Assembly: GCF_001953885.1 (NCBI RefSeq)
Contig: NZ_MQUS01000014.1
Location: 124,001 to 188,000, forward strand
Direction of reading: 5' to 3'
Length of the DNA: 64,000 bases
Origin: Streptomyces sp. IMTB 2501
GTDB taxonomy: Bacteria > Actinomycetota > Actinomycetes > Streptomycetales > Streptomycetaceae
This document shows, piece after piece, positions 1 to 8,907 of the stretch. The position numbers and the translations under genes are program-made. The notes beneath the pieces were generated by a model. That model saw nothing but the letters and a program-made list of their open reading frames with translations. It was not told the DNA's origin and did not search any database. Positions within the stretch are counted from its first letter, which is position 1; each line of letters opens with the position of its first letter.

Positions 1-1130
1 CGGCCCGTGCCGTGATCGTCGCCACCGGCCCCTGGCACCGGCCCCGTGACCCCGACCTCCCCGGCCTCGACACGTTCACCGGCACCGCCTTCCACTCCGC
101 CCGCTGGAACCACGACGCCGACCTGACCGGACGCCGTGTCGCCGTGGTGGGCACCGGAGCGTCAACGGTCCAGTTCCTGCCCGAGATCCAGCCGAAGGCG
201 GCGCACGTGGACGTCTTCCAGAGCACACCGCAGTGGGTACTCCCGAAACCCGACTACCCCCTCCCTCCGGGCCTCCATCGCTTCCTCGGAAGCCACCCGG
301 CGGCACGCCGTGCACTGCGCGGGATGCACCACTGGACCCAGGAAGCCATCGGCTTCCCCCTGCGTCACCCCCGACTCCTGCGGCCCCTGGAAGCGGCAGC
401 CCGCCTCCACCTGCGCACCTCCGTACCGGACCGCACGCTGCGGCACGCCCTCACTCCCACCTATCGCTTCGGCGGCCGCCGCCTGATCACTTCCAGTACC
501 TACTACCCCGCCCTCACCCGGCCCAACGTACGGCTGCGGCCCACCCGCGTGACCGCCGTGGAGGGTTCCCACGTCATCGGCGCCGACGGCACCCGCACCC
601 GCGCCGACGTCATCGTGCTCGCCACCGGATACCACATCGGCGACATCCCGCTCGCCCGTCGCCTGTACGGCACCAACGGCACCACACTGGCCCGGACCTG
701 GGCCGACAGCCGGCGGGCCTACCTGGGCACCAGTGTCAGCGGATACCCCAACCTCTTCCTCCTCATCGGCCCGAACCTGCTCACCGGCACGACCGCCGTC
801 CCCACCGTCGTCGAAGCCCAGCTCCGCTACATCACCACCGCCCTCACCCGCCTGCGCACCAGTGGATGCGCCGCCCTGGATGTCAGGCCGGAGGCCGAGG
901 AGGCCCACCAGCAGGCCCTGCACGGGGCGTTGCGCACCACCGTCTACAACACCGGCGGCGGAAGCGGCTACTACTTCGGCGTCCCGGGCGTCAACACCTT
1001 CTGCTGGCCCTGGTCGACCGGCACCCTCGTCAAGCGCCTGCATGCCTTCGCCCCGGACGCCTACACCTGGACGCTGCCGCCCTCCGCGATGCCGCATCCC
1101 CGAGCGGCGAACGACCGGCGCCCGGCCTGA
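1..1130 (+). CDS. Flavin-dependent Baeyer-Villiger-type monooxygenase, 5' truncated by window edge
   Basis: The reading frame is open from base 3, so the N-terminus with the first FAD-binding GxGxxG lies outside the window. What remains contains the Baeyer-Villiger fingerprint FxGxxxHxxxW (FTGTAFHSARW), directly followed by the NADPH-binding Rossmann motif VVGTGAS, then the ATGY motif near the C-terminal third. This arrangement is that of FAD/NADPH monooxygenases that insert oxygen into ketones or oxidise heteroatoms (CHMO, EthA and relatives). The first in-frame GTG at 12 is internal to the fold and not the real start. The substrate cannot be inferred. The next gene is an exporter in the same direction after a gap of about 170 bp, so a detoxification pairing is possible but weak. 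Confidence 0.85.
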   Translation, partial: ARAVIVATGPWHRPRDPDLPGLDTFTGTAFHSARWNHDADLTGRRVAVVGTGASTVQFLPEIQPKAAHVDVFQSTPQWVLPKPDYPLPPGLHRFLGSHPAARRALRGMHHWTQEAIGFPLRHPRLLRPLEAAARLHLRTSVPDRTLRHALTPTYRFGGRRLITSSTYYPALTRPNVRLRPTRVTAVEGSHVIGADGTRTRADVIVLATGYHIGDIPLARRLYGTNGTTLARTWADSRRAYLGTSVSGYPNLFLLIGPNLLTGTTAVPTVVEAQLRYITTALTRLRTSGCAALDVRPEAEEAHQQALHGALRTTVYNTGGGSGYYFGVPGVNTFCWPWSTGTLVKRLHAFAPDAYTWTLPPSAMPHPRAANDRRPA

Positions 1131-1298
1131 GCACGGGGACCACGGCCGGTCCGCAGGACCGGTCCTTGCGGACGCGCGGCACCCGACGACAACCTCAACT
1201 CCCTTACCACAGCGGTCACTCCGGACGACGTACGCCGCGGGTCGCCGGTCCGCCCCGGCACGCGGCGTAGGGTGGCCGGGCGCCGAAAGGGGGGAACG

Positions 1299-2573
1299 GT
1301 GGGACACGAGACACACGAGGGGAGCAGCCGTAGCGCTGCCCAGGGGCAGCGCGCGGACGACCAACCCCTGTGGTGCCAGCGGGACTTCGTCGTCTTCTGG
1401 GGTGCTCATGCCCTCTCCGTCCTCGGTGACTCCTTCGCGCTGATCGCCCTTCCGCTGCTGGTTCTGGAGGCCACCGGGTCCGTGGCCCGAATGGGGCTGC
1501 TGACCGCCGTGGGCGGGGGTGCCGCTGTTCTCGCCGCCGTCTTCGCCGGGACTGTGGTGGACCGGGTGGACCGGCGCCGGCTCCTCATCACCTGCGACCT
1601 CGTCCGCATGGTCCTGTACGGCGTGATCCCGCTCGTGTGGGCCTTCGGCCCCGCCATCTGGCTGCTGTACGCGGTGCTGCCGGTCTGCGAGGCCGTCGGC
1701 ATGTTCTTCGCCGTCGGCTACGTCACCGTCGTCCGCGCTCTCGTCGCCGCCGCCCGGCTCACCGAGGCCAACGGCCGGCTGAACGCCACCGCCGCGGCCG
1801 CCGGAGTGCTCGGACCGGTGGGCGCGGGGCTGGTCGCCGCCTGGAGCGGGCCGGCCGGCGCCGTCGCCGTCGACGCGGCCAGCTTCGCGGCCTCCGCGGT
1901 GTGTATGCGCTGGGTACGACTGAGCGCCCGGGCCGGTGACGACACCCCCGTGCCCGGCCGCAGCACCGTCCGGCAGGACCTGCGTACCGGAGTCGCCTTC
2001 CTGTACCGGCACCCGCTGCTGCGCTCGCTCACGGCGCTGCTGTTCGGCTTCAGCTTCCTCACTCTCGGCCTGAACGACCTGGTCATCTACCACCTCAAGC
2101 ACGACCTCGGCCACGACGACGGCACGGTCGGCACCGTCATGGCGGCCGGCGCGCTCGGCACCATCGCCGGATCCCTGCTCGTCGCCCGGCTCCGCCGTCT
2201 GCTCGGGTTCGGCCCCGCCTGGATCGGCGCGACCGCGCTGTGCGGGCTGACCTGTGCCGGCCTCGGCTGGGTCGGCACCGTGCCCGCGGTCGCGGTCCTC
2301 GCCGCCGGCTTCCTCGCCGGCGTCGGCATCGCGGGCACCTGCTCGATGTCCCTGCGTCAGGAGGTCACCCCGGAGCACCTGCTGGGCCGGGTCACCTCCG
2401 CCTACTGGACCCTCCAGTACTCCGCCGCCCCCGTCGGCGCCGCCCTCCTCACCTGGGCCGCCGAACGCTGGGGCACCACACCGGCTGCACTGACCGCGGG
2501 CGCCACCTGCGTCCTGCTCGCCGTCACCGCCCTCGCCACCCCGATCCGCACCGCCGGATCCAGCGTTCAGTGA
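1299..2573 (+). CDS. MFS transporter (EntS/macrolide-exporter-like)
   Basis: 424 residues with about 12 hydrophobic segments. The loop between helices 2 and 3 has the MFS motif-A remnant VDRVDRRRLLI, and the helix-1 region LSVLGDSFALIALPLLV is typical of the MFS_3 group that exports siderophores or macrolides. The GTG at 1299 was chosen because AAAGGGGGGAA lies just upstream; the in-frame GTG at 1272 has no such site. The protein should be a proton-driven inner-membrane exporter. No substrate is evident. It converges on the beta-galactosidase gene, separated by about 106 bp in which only a weak 7-bp inverted repeat (2594-2600/2621-2627) was seen. Confidence 0.85.
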   Translation: MGHETHEGSSRSAAQGQRADDQPLWCQRDFVVFWGAHALSVLGDSFALIALPLLVLEATGSVARMGLLTAVGGGAAVLAAVFAGTVVDRVDRRRLLITCDLVRMVLYGVIPLVWAFGPAIWLLYAVLPVCEAVGMFFAVGYVTVVRALVAAARLTEANGRLNATAAAAGVLGPVGAGLVAAWSGPAGAVAVDAASFAASAVCMRWVRLSARAGDDTPVPGRSTVRQDLRTGVAFLYRHPLLRSLTALLFGFSFLTLGLNDLVIYHLKHDLGHDDGTVGTVMAAGALGTIAGSLLVARLRRLLGFGPAWIGATALCGLTCAGLGWVGTVPAVAVLAAGFLAGVGIAGTCSMSLRQEVTPEHLLGRVTSAYWTLQYSAAPVGAALLTWAAERWGTTPAALTAGATCVLLAVTALATPIRTAGSSVQ

Positions 2574-2679
2574 ATCCCCAGGGTGTCTCCTGACCGTGTC
2601 CGGCACTGCGGGGGAGCGGTGACACGGCAACCGCCCCGGACGGGACGCCAACTCGGCGGACACCTCGCGGCCGCGCCGG

Positions 2680-5562
2680 TCAACTGGCCTCCGGGGCGGG
2701 GGCGGTGGAGAACACGAAGGAGAACTCCGCCGGTTCGGCCCGCAGATGGTACTGGGGCAGCGGGCCCGGACCGCAGGACTGGGAGCCGACGCCGTGCTGG
2801 CCGTGGTCGAGGTTGACCCAGACCGTGTCCCCCTGGGTGAGGTCGCTCAGATGCGTGGCGGCGTCCAACTGCTCGGTGGTCCAGCGGCGGGCGGTCAGAC
2901 AGAACGCCGGGTCGCCCTCGATGCGCAGACCGCCCAGCTCCGCCCAGCGGACATCGATCCGGGCGCCGTTCTCCTGGGGGCGGACATAGGGCGTCTGCAG
3001 ATCGTCCACAGTCGACTGCCAACGGCCCACCGCCGACGCCATCCTGGTGTCCGGATACGCCTCACCGGGGCCACCGCCGAACCATCGGACACGGTCGGCC
3101 GCGGCCAGCCCGAAGCGGATGCCTAGCCGGGGCAGCGGAACCGGCCAGTCGCCCTCCGGGACGGTGTATACGGTCAACCGCAGTCGGTCTCCGTCCGACG
3201 TCCAGCGGTATACCGTCGACAGCCCCAGCTCCCGCGCCGCCGGTGCCACACGGGTACGGACCGTCAGCGCGTGCTCGCCGCTCTCCACCGCGTCCAGCCG
3301 GTGCCGCATCCGGTGCAGGCCGAGCCCCCGCCACAGCAGCCCGTAGCGCAGGTCGGGCTGCCAGGGCGCGCCGTCGTCGTTGTCGGTCGTCGCCCGCCAC
3401 ACGTCCAGGCGCAGCCCGGAGAGGGGCACATCGCCCACAGCCGTCAGGGCGCCGGTGCGGGCGTCGAAGGTGCCGGGTCCGAGCGTGATCACTCCGCCGC
3501 CGGACGCCGGCCGGGCGGTCGCCGCGACCACCGGCACCCTCCGCTCCGACACCGGGATCTGACCCCAGGCCACGACATGGTCCCTGGACGCCCAGGGGGC
3601 GTCCTCCGCCAGGGCGGCCCGGACCGTCCAGTGGGCCTCGCCGGTCGGCGCCCCGGCCGGCGGCGCGGGCAGCTTGACGTCGGCGGACTCGCCGGGCGCC
3701 AGCGCCGGCACCGACAGGGCGCCGGACTCCACCGGTTCCCCGTCGACCTCGTACGACCACGAGAAGGCCAGCGCCGACAGGTCGGCGAAGTCCTGCTTGT
3801 TGGTGATCCGGACCGTGCCGTCGCCCGCCTCACTGGCGATGCCGACGGGTTCGATCACCTTCTTGTACTCCACCAGGCCGGGGGAGGGCCGCCGGTCCGG
3901 GAAGAGCAGGCCGTCGCAGATGAAGTTGCCGTCGTGCAGCTCCTCGCCGAAGTCGCCACCGTAGGCGAAGCCCAGCTCCGGATGCGCGATCCCGTGGTCG
4001 ATCCACTCCCAGACGAACCCGCCCTGCAGCCGGGCGTACGACTCGAACAGCCGCTGGTAGTCGGCGAGTCCACCGGGGCCGTTGCCCATGGCGTGCGCGA
4101 ACTCGCAGAGGACAAAGGGCAGTTGGCGGCGCTTGAGGGTGCCGCCGTCCAGGCCGCGGCCGATCCGCTCGACCTCGGCGTGATCGGCGTACATCCGCGA
4201 GTACATGTCGGTGTCACGGCAGGTGGGGTCGCCCTCGTAGTGGACGGGACGGGAGGAGTCCCGGTCCTTGATCCACTCGGCCATCGCGGTCAGGCCCCGG
4301 CCGGTGCCGGCCTCGTTGCCGAGGGACCAGATGACGACCGACGGATGGTTCTTGTCGCGTTCGACCATACGGGACGCCCGGTCCAGCAGGGCCGGGGTCC
4401 AGCGGTCGTCGTCGACGGGGTTGTCCCGCCAGCCCTGCTCGGTGAAGCCGTGCGTCTCCAGGTCGCATTCGTCGATCACCCACAGGCCCAGCTCGTCGCA
4501 CAGGTCGAGGAAGGCCGGGTGCGGCGGGTAGTGGGAGGTGCGGACGGCATTGACGTTGTGCCGTTTCATCAGCAGTACGTCCTCGCGCATGGTCTCCGGA
4601 TCGAGGGCACGGCCCTGCTCCGGATGCCATTCGTGCCGGTTGACGCCCTTGAACAGCACCGGCCTGCCGTTGACCTTGATCAGCCCGTCCGACAGCTCGA
4701 CGGTACGGAAACCGATCCGCAGCGGCACCCGCTCACCCTCGGTGTCCAGCTCGCCCTTGTACAGCCTGGGTGTCTCCGCCGACCACGCCTCGACCGGCAC
4801 GGTCACGCTGTCGCCGGTCGCGATGTCGATGCCCAGCTCGGACACCGTGACCCGGCCGTCGACATCGGAGTCGACGCGCAGGGTGCCGGTGCCGGCCAGG
4901 TGGTCGTACGAGGCATGCACGAAGAAGTCGAGGGCGGCGCGCGCCGGGCGGTGCAGCAGGGTGACGTCACGGAAGATGCCCGGCAGCCACCACTGGTCCT
5001 GGTCCTCCAGGTAGGAACCGGCCGACCACTGGTGGACGCGGACCGCCAGTACGTTGTCCACAGTCTTCAGCAGAGGGCCGACCGCGAACTCGTGCGGCAG
5101 CCGGGAGCCCTTGAACTCGCCGAGGTCCGTACCGTTCAGCCACACCCGGGCGCAGGACTCCACCCCGTCGAAGCGCAGCACCGCGCCGCCCTCGGCGAGG
5201 TCCGGCCAGTCCGCCGGCAGGTCGAAGACGCGCAGATGATCGCCGGTCGGGTTCTCGGTCGGCACCCGGGGCGGGTCGACCGGGAACGGGTAGAGGTGGT
5301 TGGTGTAGATGGGGGAACCGTGCCCCTGGAGGACCCAGTGGCCGGGGACCGCGATCTCCGCCCAGTCACCGGCGTCGTACCCCTCCGCGGCGAAGGAGTC
5401 GTCCTCGGAGCCGGCCGTCGGCGACAGCCTGAAACGCCAGTTTCCGTTCAGTGACAGGGACGGGGCGTCCGAGCACGCGTACCAGGCGCGCGGCGGCAGC
5501 GCCCCGGAGCCCGGCGAGACGTCCTCGACGTAATCGGTGACGGTGTGGGTGTGGAAGGACAT
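2680..5562 (-). CDS. lacZ: GH2 beta-galactosidase, LacZ-type
   Basis: 960 residues, close to the usual length of about 1,000 for E. coli LacZ-type enzymes. Domain order is visible: N-terminal jelly roll (NGNWRFRLSP), the GVNRHEWHP signature at the start of the TIM barrel, acid/base Glu in GNEAG (about E417), nucleophile Glu in LCEFAHAMGN (about E487), the substrate-binding GGFVWEWIDHG segment and a C-terminal small-chain (Bgal_small_N) domain. There is no signal peptide, so the enzyme is cytoplasmic. It is the last gene of the ABC-transporter operon, 12 bp after the permease stop, with AGGAGA before its ATG. It should hydrolyse imported beta-galactosides released by the secreted galactanase. 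Confidence 0.95.
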   Translation of the reverse strand: MSFHTHTVTDYVEDVSPGSGALPPRAWYACSDAPSLSLNGNWRFRLSPTAGSEDDSFAAEGYDAGDWAEIAVPGHWVLQGHGSPIYTNHLYPFPVDPPRVPTENPTGDHLRVFDLPADWPDLAEGGAVLRFDGVESCARVWLNGTDLGEFKGSRLPHEFAVGPLLKTVDNVLAVRVHQWSAGSYLEDQDQWWLPGIFRDVTLLHRPARAALDFFVHASYDHLAGTGTLRVDSDVDGRVTVSELGIDIATGDSVTVPVEAWSAETPRLYKGELDTEGERVPLRIGFRTVELSDGLIKVNGRPVLFKGVNRHEWHPEQGRALDPETMREDVLLMKRHNVNAVRTSHYPPHPAFLDLCDELGLWVIDECDLETHGFTEQGWRDNPVDDDRWTPALLDRASRMVERDKNHPSVVIWSLGNEAGTGRGLTAMAEWIKDRDSSRPVHYEGDPTCRDTDMYSRMYADHAEVERIGRGLDGGTLKRRQLPFVLCEFAHAMGNGPGGLADYQRLFESYARLQGGFVWEWIDHGIAHPELGFAYGGDFGEELHDGNFICDGLLFPDRRPSPGLVEYKKVIEPVGIASEAGDGTVRITNKQDFADLSALAFSWSYEVDGEPVESGALSVPALAPGESADVKLPAPPAGAPTGEAHWTVRAALAEDAPWASRDHVVAWGQIPVSERRVPVVAATARPASGGGVITLGPGTFDARTGALTAVGDVPLSGLRLDVWRATTDNDDGAPWQPDLRYGLLWRGLGLHRMRHRLDAVESGEHALTVRTRVAPAARELGLSTVYRWTSDGDRLRLTVYTVPEGDWPVPLPRLGIRFGLAAADRVRWFGGGPGEAYPDTRMASAVGRWQSTVDDLQTPYVRPQENGARIDVRWAELGGLRIEGDPAFCLTARRWTTEQLDAATHLSDLTQGDTVWVNLDHGQHGVGSQSCGPGPLPQYHLRAEPAEFSFVFSTAPAPEAS

Positions 5563-5574
5563 CGTTCTCCTAGC

Positions 5575-6417
5575 TCAGCCCTTGATTCCGGTCTGCGCGA
5601 TCCCCTGCACCAGCCAGCGCTGGAGGAAGAGGAACACGAACAGCAACGGCAGGATGGAAATGGCGGCCGCCATGAAGATCTCGTGGAAGACGACGGTCTG
5701 GTTGGTGATGTACGAGGAGAGCGCGACCTGGACGGTCCACGAGTTCGGATCCTGCCCGATGACCAGTGGCCACAGGAAGGCGTTCCAGCCGTTGATGAAG
5801 GTGATCGTGGCGATCGCGGCGAAGAAGTTCAGCGAGTTGGGGACGACGACCCGCCAGTACGCCCCCCAGTGGCCGAGCCCGTCCACGCGTGCCGCCTCCT
5901 CCAGCTCCTTGGGGAACCCGAGGAAGTACTGCCGGAACAGGAAGCAGGTGAAACCACTGAAGAGGCCCGGAACGATCAGCCCCCGGTAGCTGTCCACCCA
6001 GCCGAGGGACGACACCAGCACGAAGCTGGGTACGAACGTCACCGAGGTCGGGACCATCAGGGTGCCCAGGACGACGTAGAAGATCTTGTTGGCGTGCCGG
6101 TACGGGATGCGGGCCAGGGCGTAGCCCGCGAGTGAGCACACCAGCAGGATGCCGACCGTCATGGAGACGGCGACGATCGTGGAGTTGAGCAGCGACCGGG
6201 CGAACGGTACCGACTGGTCGTCGAACAGCTCGCCGATGTTGCCCCACTGGAGGTGCGTGGGGAAGAACTCCCAGTGCTCTCCGGTGATCTTGGCGTCGGT
6301 GGTCAGGGCGTTGCGGAGCAGCACATAGAACGGGATCAGGAAGAGGAAGGCGGCGACACCGGTGGCGATGTAGAGGCCCGTGTTGCCCATCACCCCGCCC
6401 CTGCGTTTCGTGGTCAC
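5575..6417 (-). CDS. Carbohydrate ABC transporter permease, MalG type
   Basis: 280 residues, six predicted membrane helices, and the EAA loop near the middle (EEAARVDGLGHWGAYWRVVVP) that docks the ATPase in MalG-type permeases. The GTG start overlaps the TGA stop of the preceding permease (GTGA), indicating translational coupling; an ATG nine codons in is the alternative. No dedicated ATPase gene is present, which is normal in Streptomyces, where the shared MsiK ATPase energises many sugar importers (established for the family). Together with the upstream permease and binding protein it forms a CUT1 sugar importer. Confidence 0.9.
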   Translation of the reverse strand: MTTKRRGGVMGNTGLYIATGVAAFLFLIPFYVLLRNALTTDAKITGEHWEFFPTHLQWGNIGELFDDQSVPFARSLLNSTIVAVSMTVGILLVCSLAGYALARIPYRHANKIFYVVLGTLMVPTSVTFVPSFVLVSSLGWVDSYRGLIVPGLFSGFTCFLFRQYFLGFPKELEEAARVDGLGHWGAYWRVVVPNSLNFFAAIATITFINGWNAFLWPLVIGQDPNSWTVQVALSSYITNQTVVFHEIFMAAAISILPLLFVFLFLQRWLVQGIAQTGIKG

Positions 6418-7379
6418 TTCGAGTCCTCGCCCCTTCCGAAGCCCATGAGCCTGCCCTGGAACAGGGTCACGACGACGATCAGCGCGGTCAGAATGACGGC
6501 GCCCGCGCTGCCGGCGCCGTAGTCCTGTTCCGTGCCCAGGGCGGTGTAGTACAGCTCGACCAGCGGCGGCCGGCCCCACGTCGTCTTGTCGAGCAGGTTG
6601 AAGAACTCGTCGAAGGCCTGGTAGGCGGCGATGAGCAGCAGCAGGATCACCGCGGTCGACGTGGCGCGCAGCTGGGGCAGCGTGATGTGCCGGAAGGTCT
6701 GCCAGCCCGGCCTGGCGCCGTCGATGGCTGCGGCCTCGTACAGCTCGGCCGGGATGTTCTGCAGCGCGGCCAGGAACAGGATCATGTAGAAGCCGGACTG
6801 CAGCCACAGCCTCGCCGTGACGATGACCAGCCAGTACCAGGGTGGACTGGGGCTGGCCAGCCAGGCGATGTTGTCGATCCCGAACCAGCCGAGGACCGTG
6901 TTCATCAGGCCGAAGCGGACCCCGCTGAACAGGGACATCTTCCAGATCAGCGACGCGGCGACATAACTGCACGCGGTCGGCAGGAAGAACACCGACCGGA
7001 AGAACGCCCGCATGAACCGGAGCCGGTTCACCAGCAGGGCGAGCCCCAGCGACACCGCCCAGGTGGTCGGCACGATGAACGCGGCGAAGACGGTGAAGGT
7101 GCCGAGCGAGTGGACGAACTTGGGGTCCGTCAGCATGTACGTGTAGTTGTCGAAGCCGATGAACTTCGACGGCGTGACCGTGTAGCGGGCGTCGAAGAAG
7201 CTGAGGTAGACGCTCCAGCCGATCGGCACGTAGATGAAGATGACCAGCCCGGCGAGGAAGGGGCTGATGAAGAGCCAGAAGTTGAAGGTACGGCTGCCCC
7301 GCAGGCCCCGCCAGGTCCTGGCCGGCCGCGCCTTCGCCGGGGCGGGGCTCGCGAGGGCGGGCTTGGTCGTCGTCGACAT
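6414..7379 (-). CDS. Carbohydrate ABC transporter permease, MalF type
   Basis: 321 residues with a hydrophilic Ala/Pro-rich N-terminus, then six membrane segments and the EAA loop (YEAAAIDGARPGWQTFRHITLP). The ATG at 7379 is preceded by a CGGAG-like site; the longer frame to 7445 would run into the preceding gene. It overlaps the downstream permease by four bases and lies 20 bp after the binding-protein gene. It is the MalF-like half of the heterodimeric CUT1 permease in the cytoplasmic membrane. Confidence 0.9.
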   Translation of the reverse strand: MSTTTKPALASPAPAKARPARTWRGLRGSRTFNFWLFISPFLAGLVIFIYVPIGWSVYLSFFDARYTVTPSKFIGFDNYTYMLTDPKFVHSLGTFTVFAAFIVPTTWAVSLGLALLVNRLRFMRAFFRSVFFLPTACSYVAASLIWKMSLFSGVRFGLMNTVLGWFGIDNIAWLASPSPPWYWLVIVTARLWLQSGFYMILFLAALQNIPAELYEAAAIDGARPGWQTFRHITLPQLRATSTAVILLLLIAAYQAFDEFFNLLDKTTWGRPPLVELYYTALGTEQDYGAGSAGAVILTALIVVVTLFQGRLMGFGRGEDSK

Positions 7380-7399
7380 GTCGTGCTCCGTCCGCCGGC

Positions 7400-8665
7400 C
7401 TATCCGAAGAGCTTCTTCAGCTCGCGGCCCACGGTCTTGTCGCACGTGTCGAGAGCCGCCTCCGGATCACCGTTCCTGCGGACGCAGTCGGCGATGACGT
7501 CCCACGTCGCCTGCATCATGGCCTGGGTCCAGCCGATGTTGTCGAAGTGCCCGTAGTCGTTGAAGAGCTTGACACCCTGCGCGGGCAGGCCGGACTTGAG
7601 CTTGGTGGCCGAGGCGGCGATCGAGGTGCGCGGCGGGATGTGGAAGCCGTACGACGTCGCGAAGTCCTCCTGGTACTGCTTCTGGTCGAGCCACAGCCAC
7701 TTGACGTACTCCTTGGCCGCTTCGACGTTGTCGCCCTTGGCGTTGACGAACATCGACCAGCCGCCGTTGTAGACCGAGGGCTTGCCGGAATCGACGGTCT
7801 TCGGGAAGGGGAAGATCCCGAGGTCGTCGCCGAGCGCCTGCTGGAACTGCGGCATCGCCCACATGCCGCAGAACTGGATGGCACACAGGCCCTGGCTGAG
7901 CGAGGAGGGGTCCCAGAAGTCGGTCGGGGCGCCCAGGAGCAGATGGCCGCTGGCGAACAGCGTGCGCAGCTTCTTCAGGCCCTCGACGACGGCGGGGGTG
8001 TGGTAGGCGATCTCGTTCTTGTCGCCCAGAGTGTCGGCGCCCGCGGACCAGATCAGCGGGTTGATGACCGCGTGCAGGTCGTTGCCGAGATACACGCCCT
8101 TGGTCTTGCCGGTGGTGAGCTTGGCGGCGGCCTCGATCAGCTCGTCGAAGGTCTCCGGAACCTTGACGCCGGCCTTCTCGAAGAGCGAGGGCCGGTAGAA
8201 GAAGAACTGCGGGTCGTCGATCATCCGGATGCCGTAGATCTTGCCGTCCACCGTGTGCGACTTGATGTCGGCCTGGTCGAAGTCGTCCTTGACCGGGTCG
8301 ACGAGGTCGCTCAGGTCCGCCACCTGACCACTCTTGACCAGCTGGATCTGCGGGTGGAACTCGAACACGTCGGGCGCGTTCTTGGTGAGCAGCGTGGCGA
8401 ACAGCTTGCTCTCGTAGTCGGCACTGGTGATCCACTGCGTGGTCACGTTCGCGTTCTTGTACGCGGCCGCGTACCGCTTGACCGCCTGCTCCACGCCCGG
8501 CTCGCCGTAGGCATGGAACATCTGGGTGAGCTGCTTGCCCGACCCGCTGCCTCCGCCACGTCCGTTGTTGCTGCCGCACGCGGCGAGCGGGGCGGCGACG
8601 GCCAGACCGGCGGCGGCCCGGAGTATCGAACGGCGGTCCCAGGTGCTGTTGCTCTGTGCCGGCAT
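7400..8665 (-). CDS. Extracellular sugar-binding lipoprotein of ABC transporter
   Basis: 421 residues. The N-terminus DRRSILRAAAG followed by a hydrophobic stretch and LAAC is a lipoprotein signal with a possible twin-arginine character; the acylated Cys is at about residue 30. The mature part has the SBP_bac_1 layout of oligosaccharide-binding proteins (FEFHP near the front, a GGWSMFVN segment late). The ATG at 8665 follows AAGGAC; the upstream start at 8719 would add 18 polar residues without a good site. First gene of the operon, read from a recognisable promoter. It should capture galacto-oligosaccharides at the cell surface; specificity is inferred from neighbours only. Confidence 0.9.
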   Translation of the reverse strand: MPAQSNSTWDRRSILRAAAGLAVAAPLAACGSNNGRGGGSGSGKQLTQMFHAYGEPGVEQAVKRYAAAYKNANVTTQWITSADYESKLFATLLTKNAPDVFEFHPQIQLVKSGQVADLSDLVDPVKDDFDQADIKSHTVDGKIYGIRMIDDPQFFFYRPSLFEKAGVKVPETFDELIEAAAKLTTGKTKGVYLGNDLHAVINPLIWSAGADTLGDKNEIAYHTPAVVEGLKKLRTLFASGHLLLGAPTDFWDPSSLSQGLCAIQFCGMWAMPQFQQALGDDLGIFPFPKTVDSGKPSVYNGGWSMFVNAKGDNVEAAKEYVKWLWLDQKQYQEDFATSYGFHIPPRTSIAASATKLKSGLPAQGVKLFNDYGHFDNIGWTQAMMQATWDVIADCVRRNGDPEAALDTCDKTVGRELKKLFG

Positions 8666-8747
8666 GCTGACGTCCTTGTCTGTGGTGGTGCGGCGTGCGG
8701 CTCTGTGCGCGGAGGCCAAGTGGCTTGAACGCGGGGTGCGGTGCGGG

Positions 8748-8776
8748 ACGTTAACCTTCGGCTAAGGCTTCAGCAA
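8748..8776 (-). promoter_or_regulatory. Candidate promoter of the galactan-uptake operon
   Basis: On the minus strand TTGCTG (8776-8771) and TAACGT (8753-8748) are spaced by 17 bp, about 80 bp before the binding-protein start. The -35 is embedded in AACCCCTTGCTGAA, which recurs almost unchanged at the ROK gene promoter (12140-12153 in plus coordinates). The shared extension beyond the -35 hexamer suggests a common regulator, plausibly the ROK protein. No transcript data were available. Confidence 0.5.
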
Positions 8777-8850
8777 GGGGTTGGACGAAGTCTGTTCGAA
8801 GCGTTGCGTGTGGTTCGGGATCACGAACAATGAGGTGGGGTACGGGAGTT

Positions 8851-8887
8851 AAGGGCCGCCGGGTCAGGGGTGTGGCCGGCGGCCCTT
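8851..8887 (-). terminator. Hairpin after the GH30 gene
   Basis: Perfect 12-bp inverted repeat AAGGGCCGCCGG / CCGGCGGCCCTT with a 13-nt loop, 20 bp past the GH30 stop codon. There is no U-tract, as usual for Streptomyces hairpin terminators. Confidence 0.6.
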
Positions 8888-8907
8888 CGGTCCATGGGGG
8901 AGCGGGC

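Noticed and set aside
2594..2627. Terminator between MFS and lacZ genes
   Set aside because: Only a 7-bp stem with a 20-nt loop; too weak to list as a feature.
162..2663. Very long open frame on the minus strand
   Set aside because: It is antisense to the monooxygenase and MFS genes, Gly/Arg-rich without domains, and an effect of high third-position GC.
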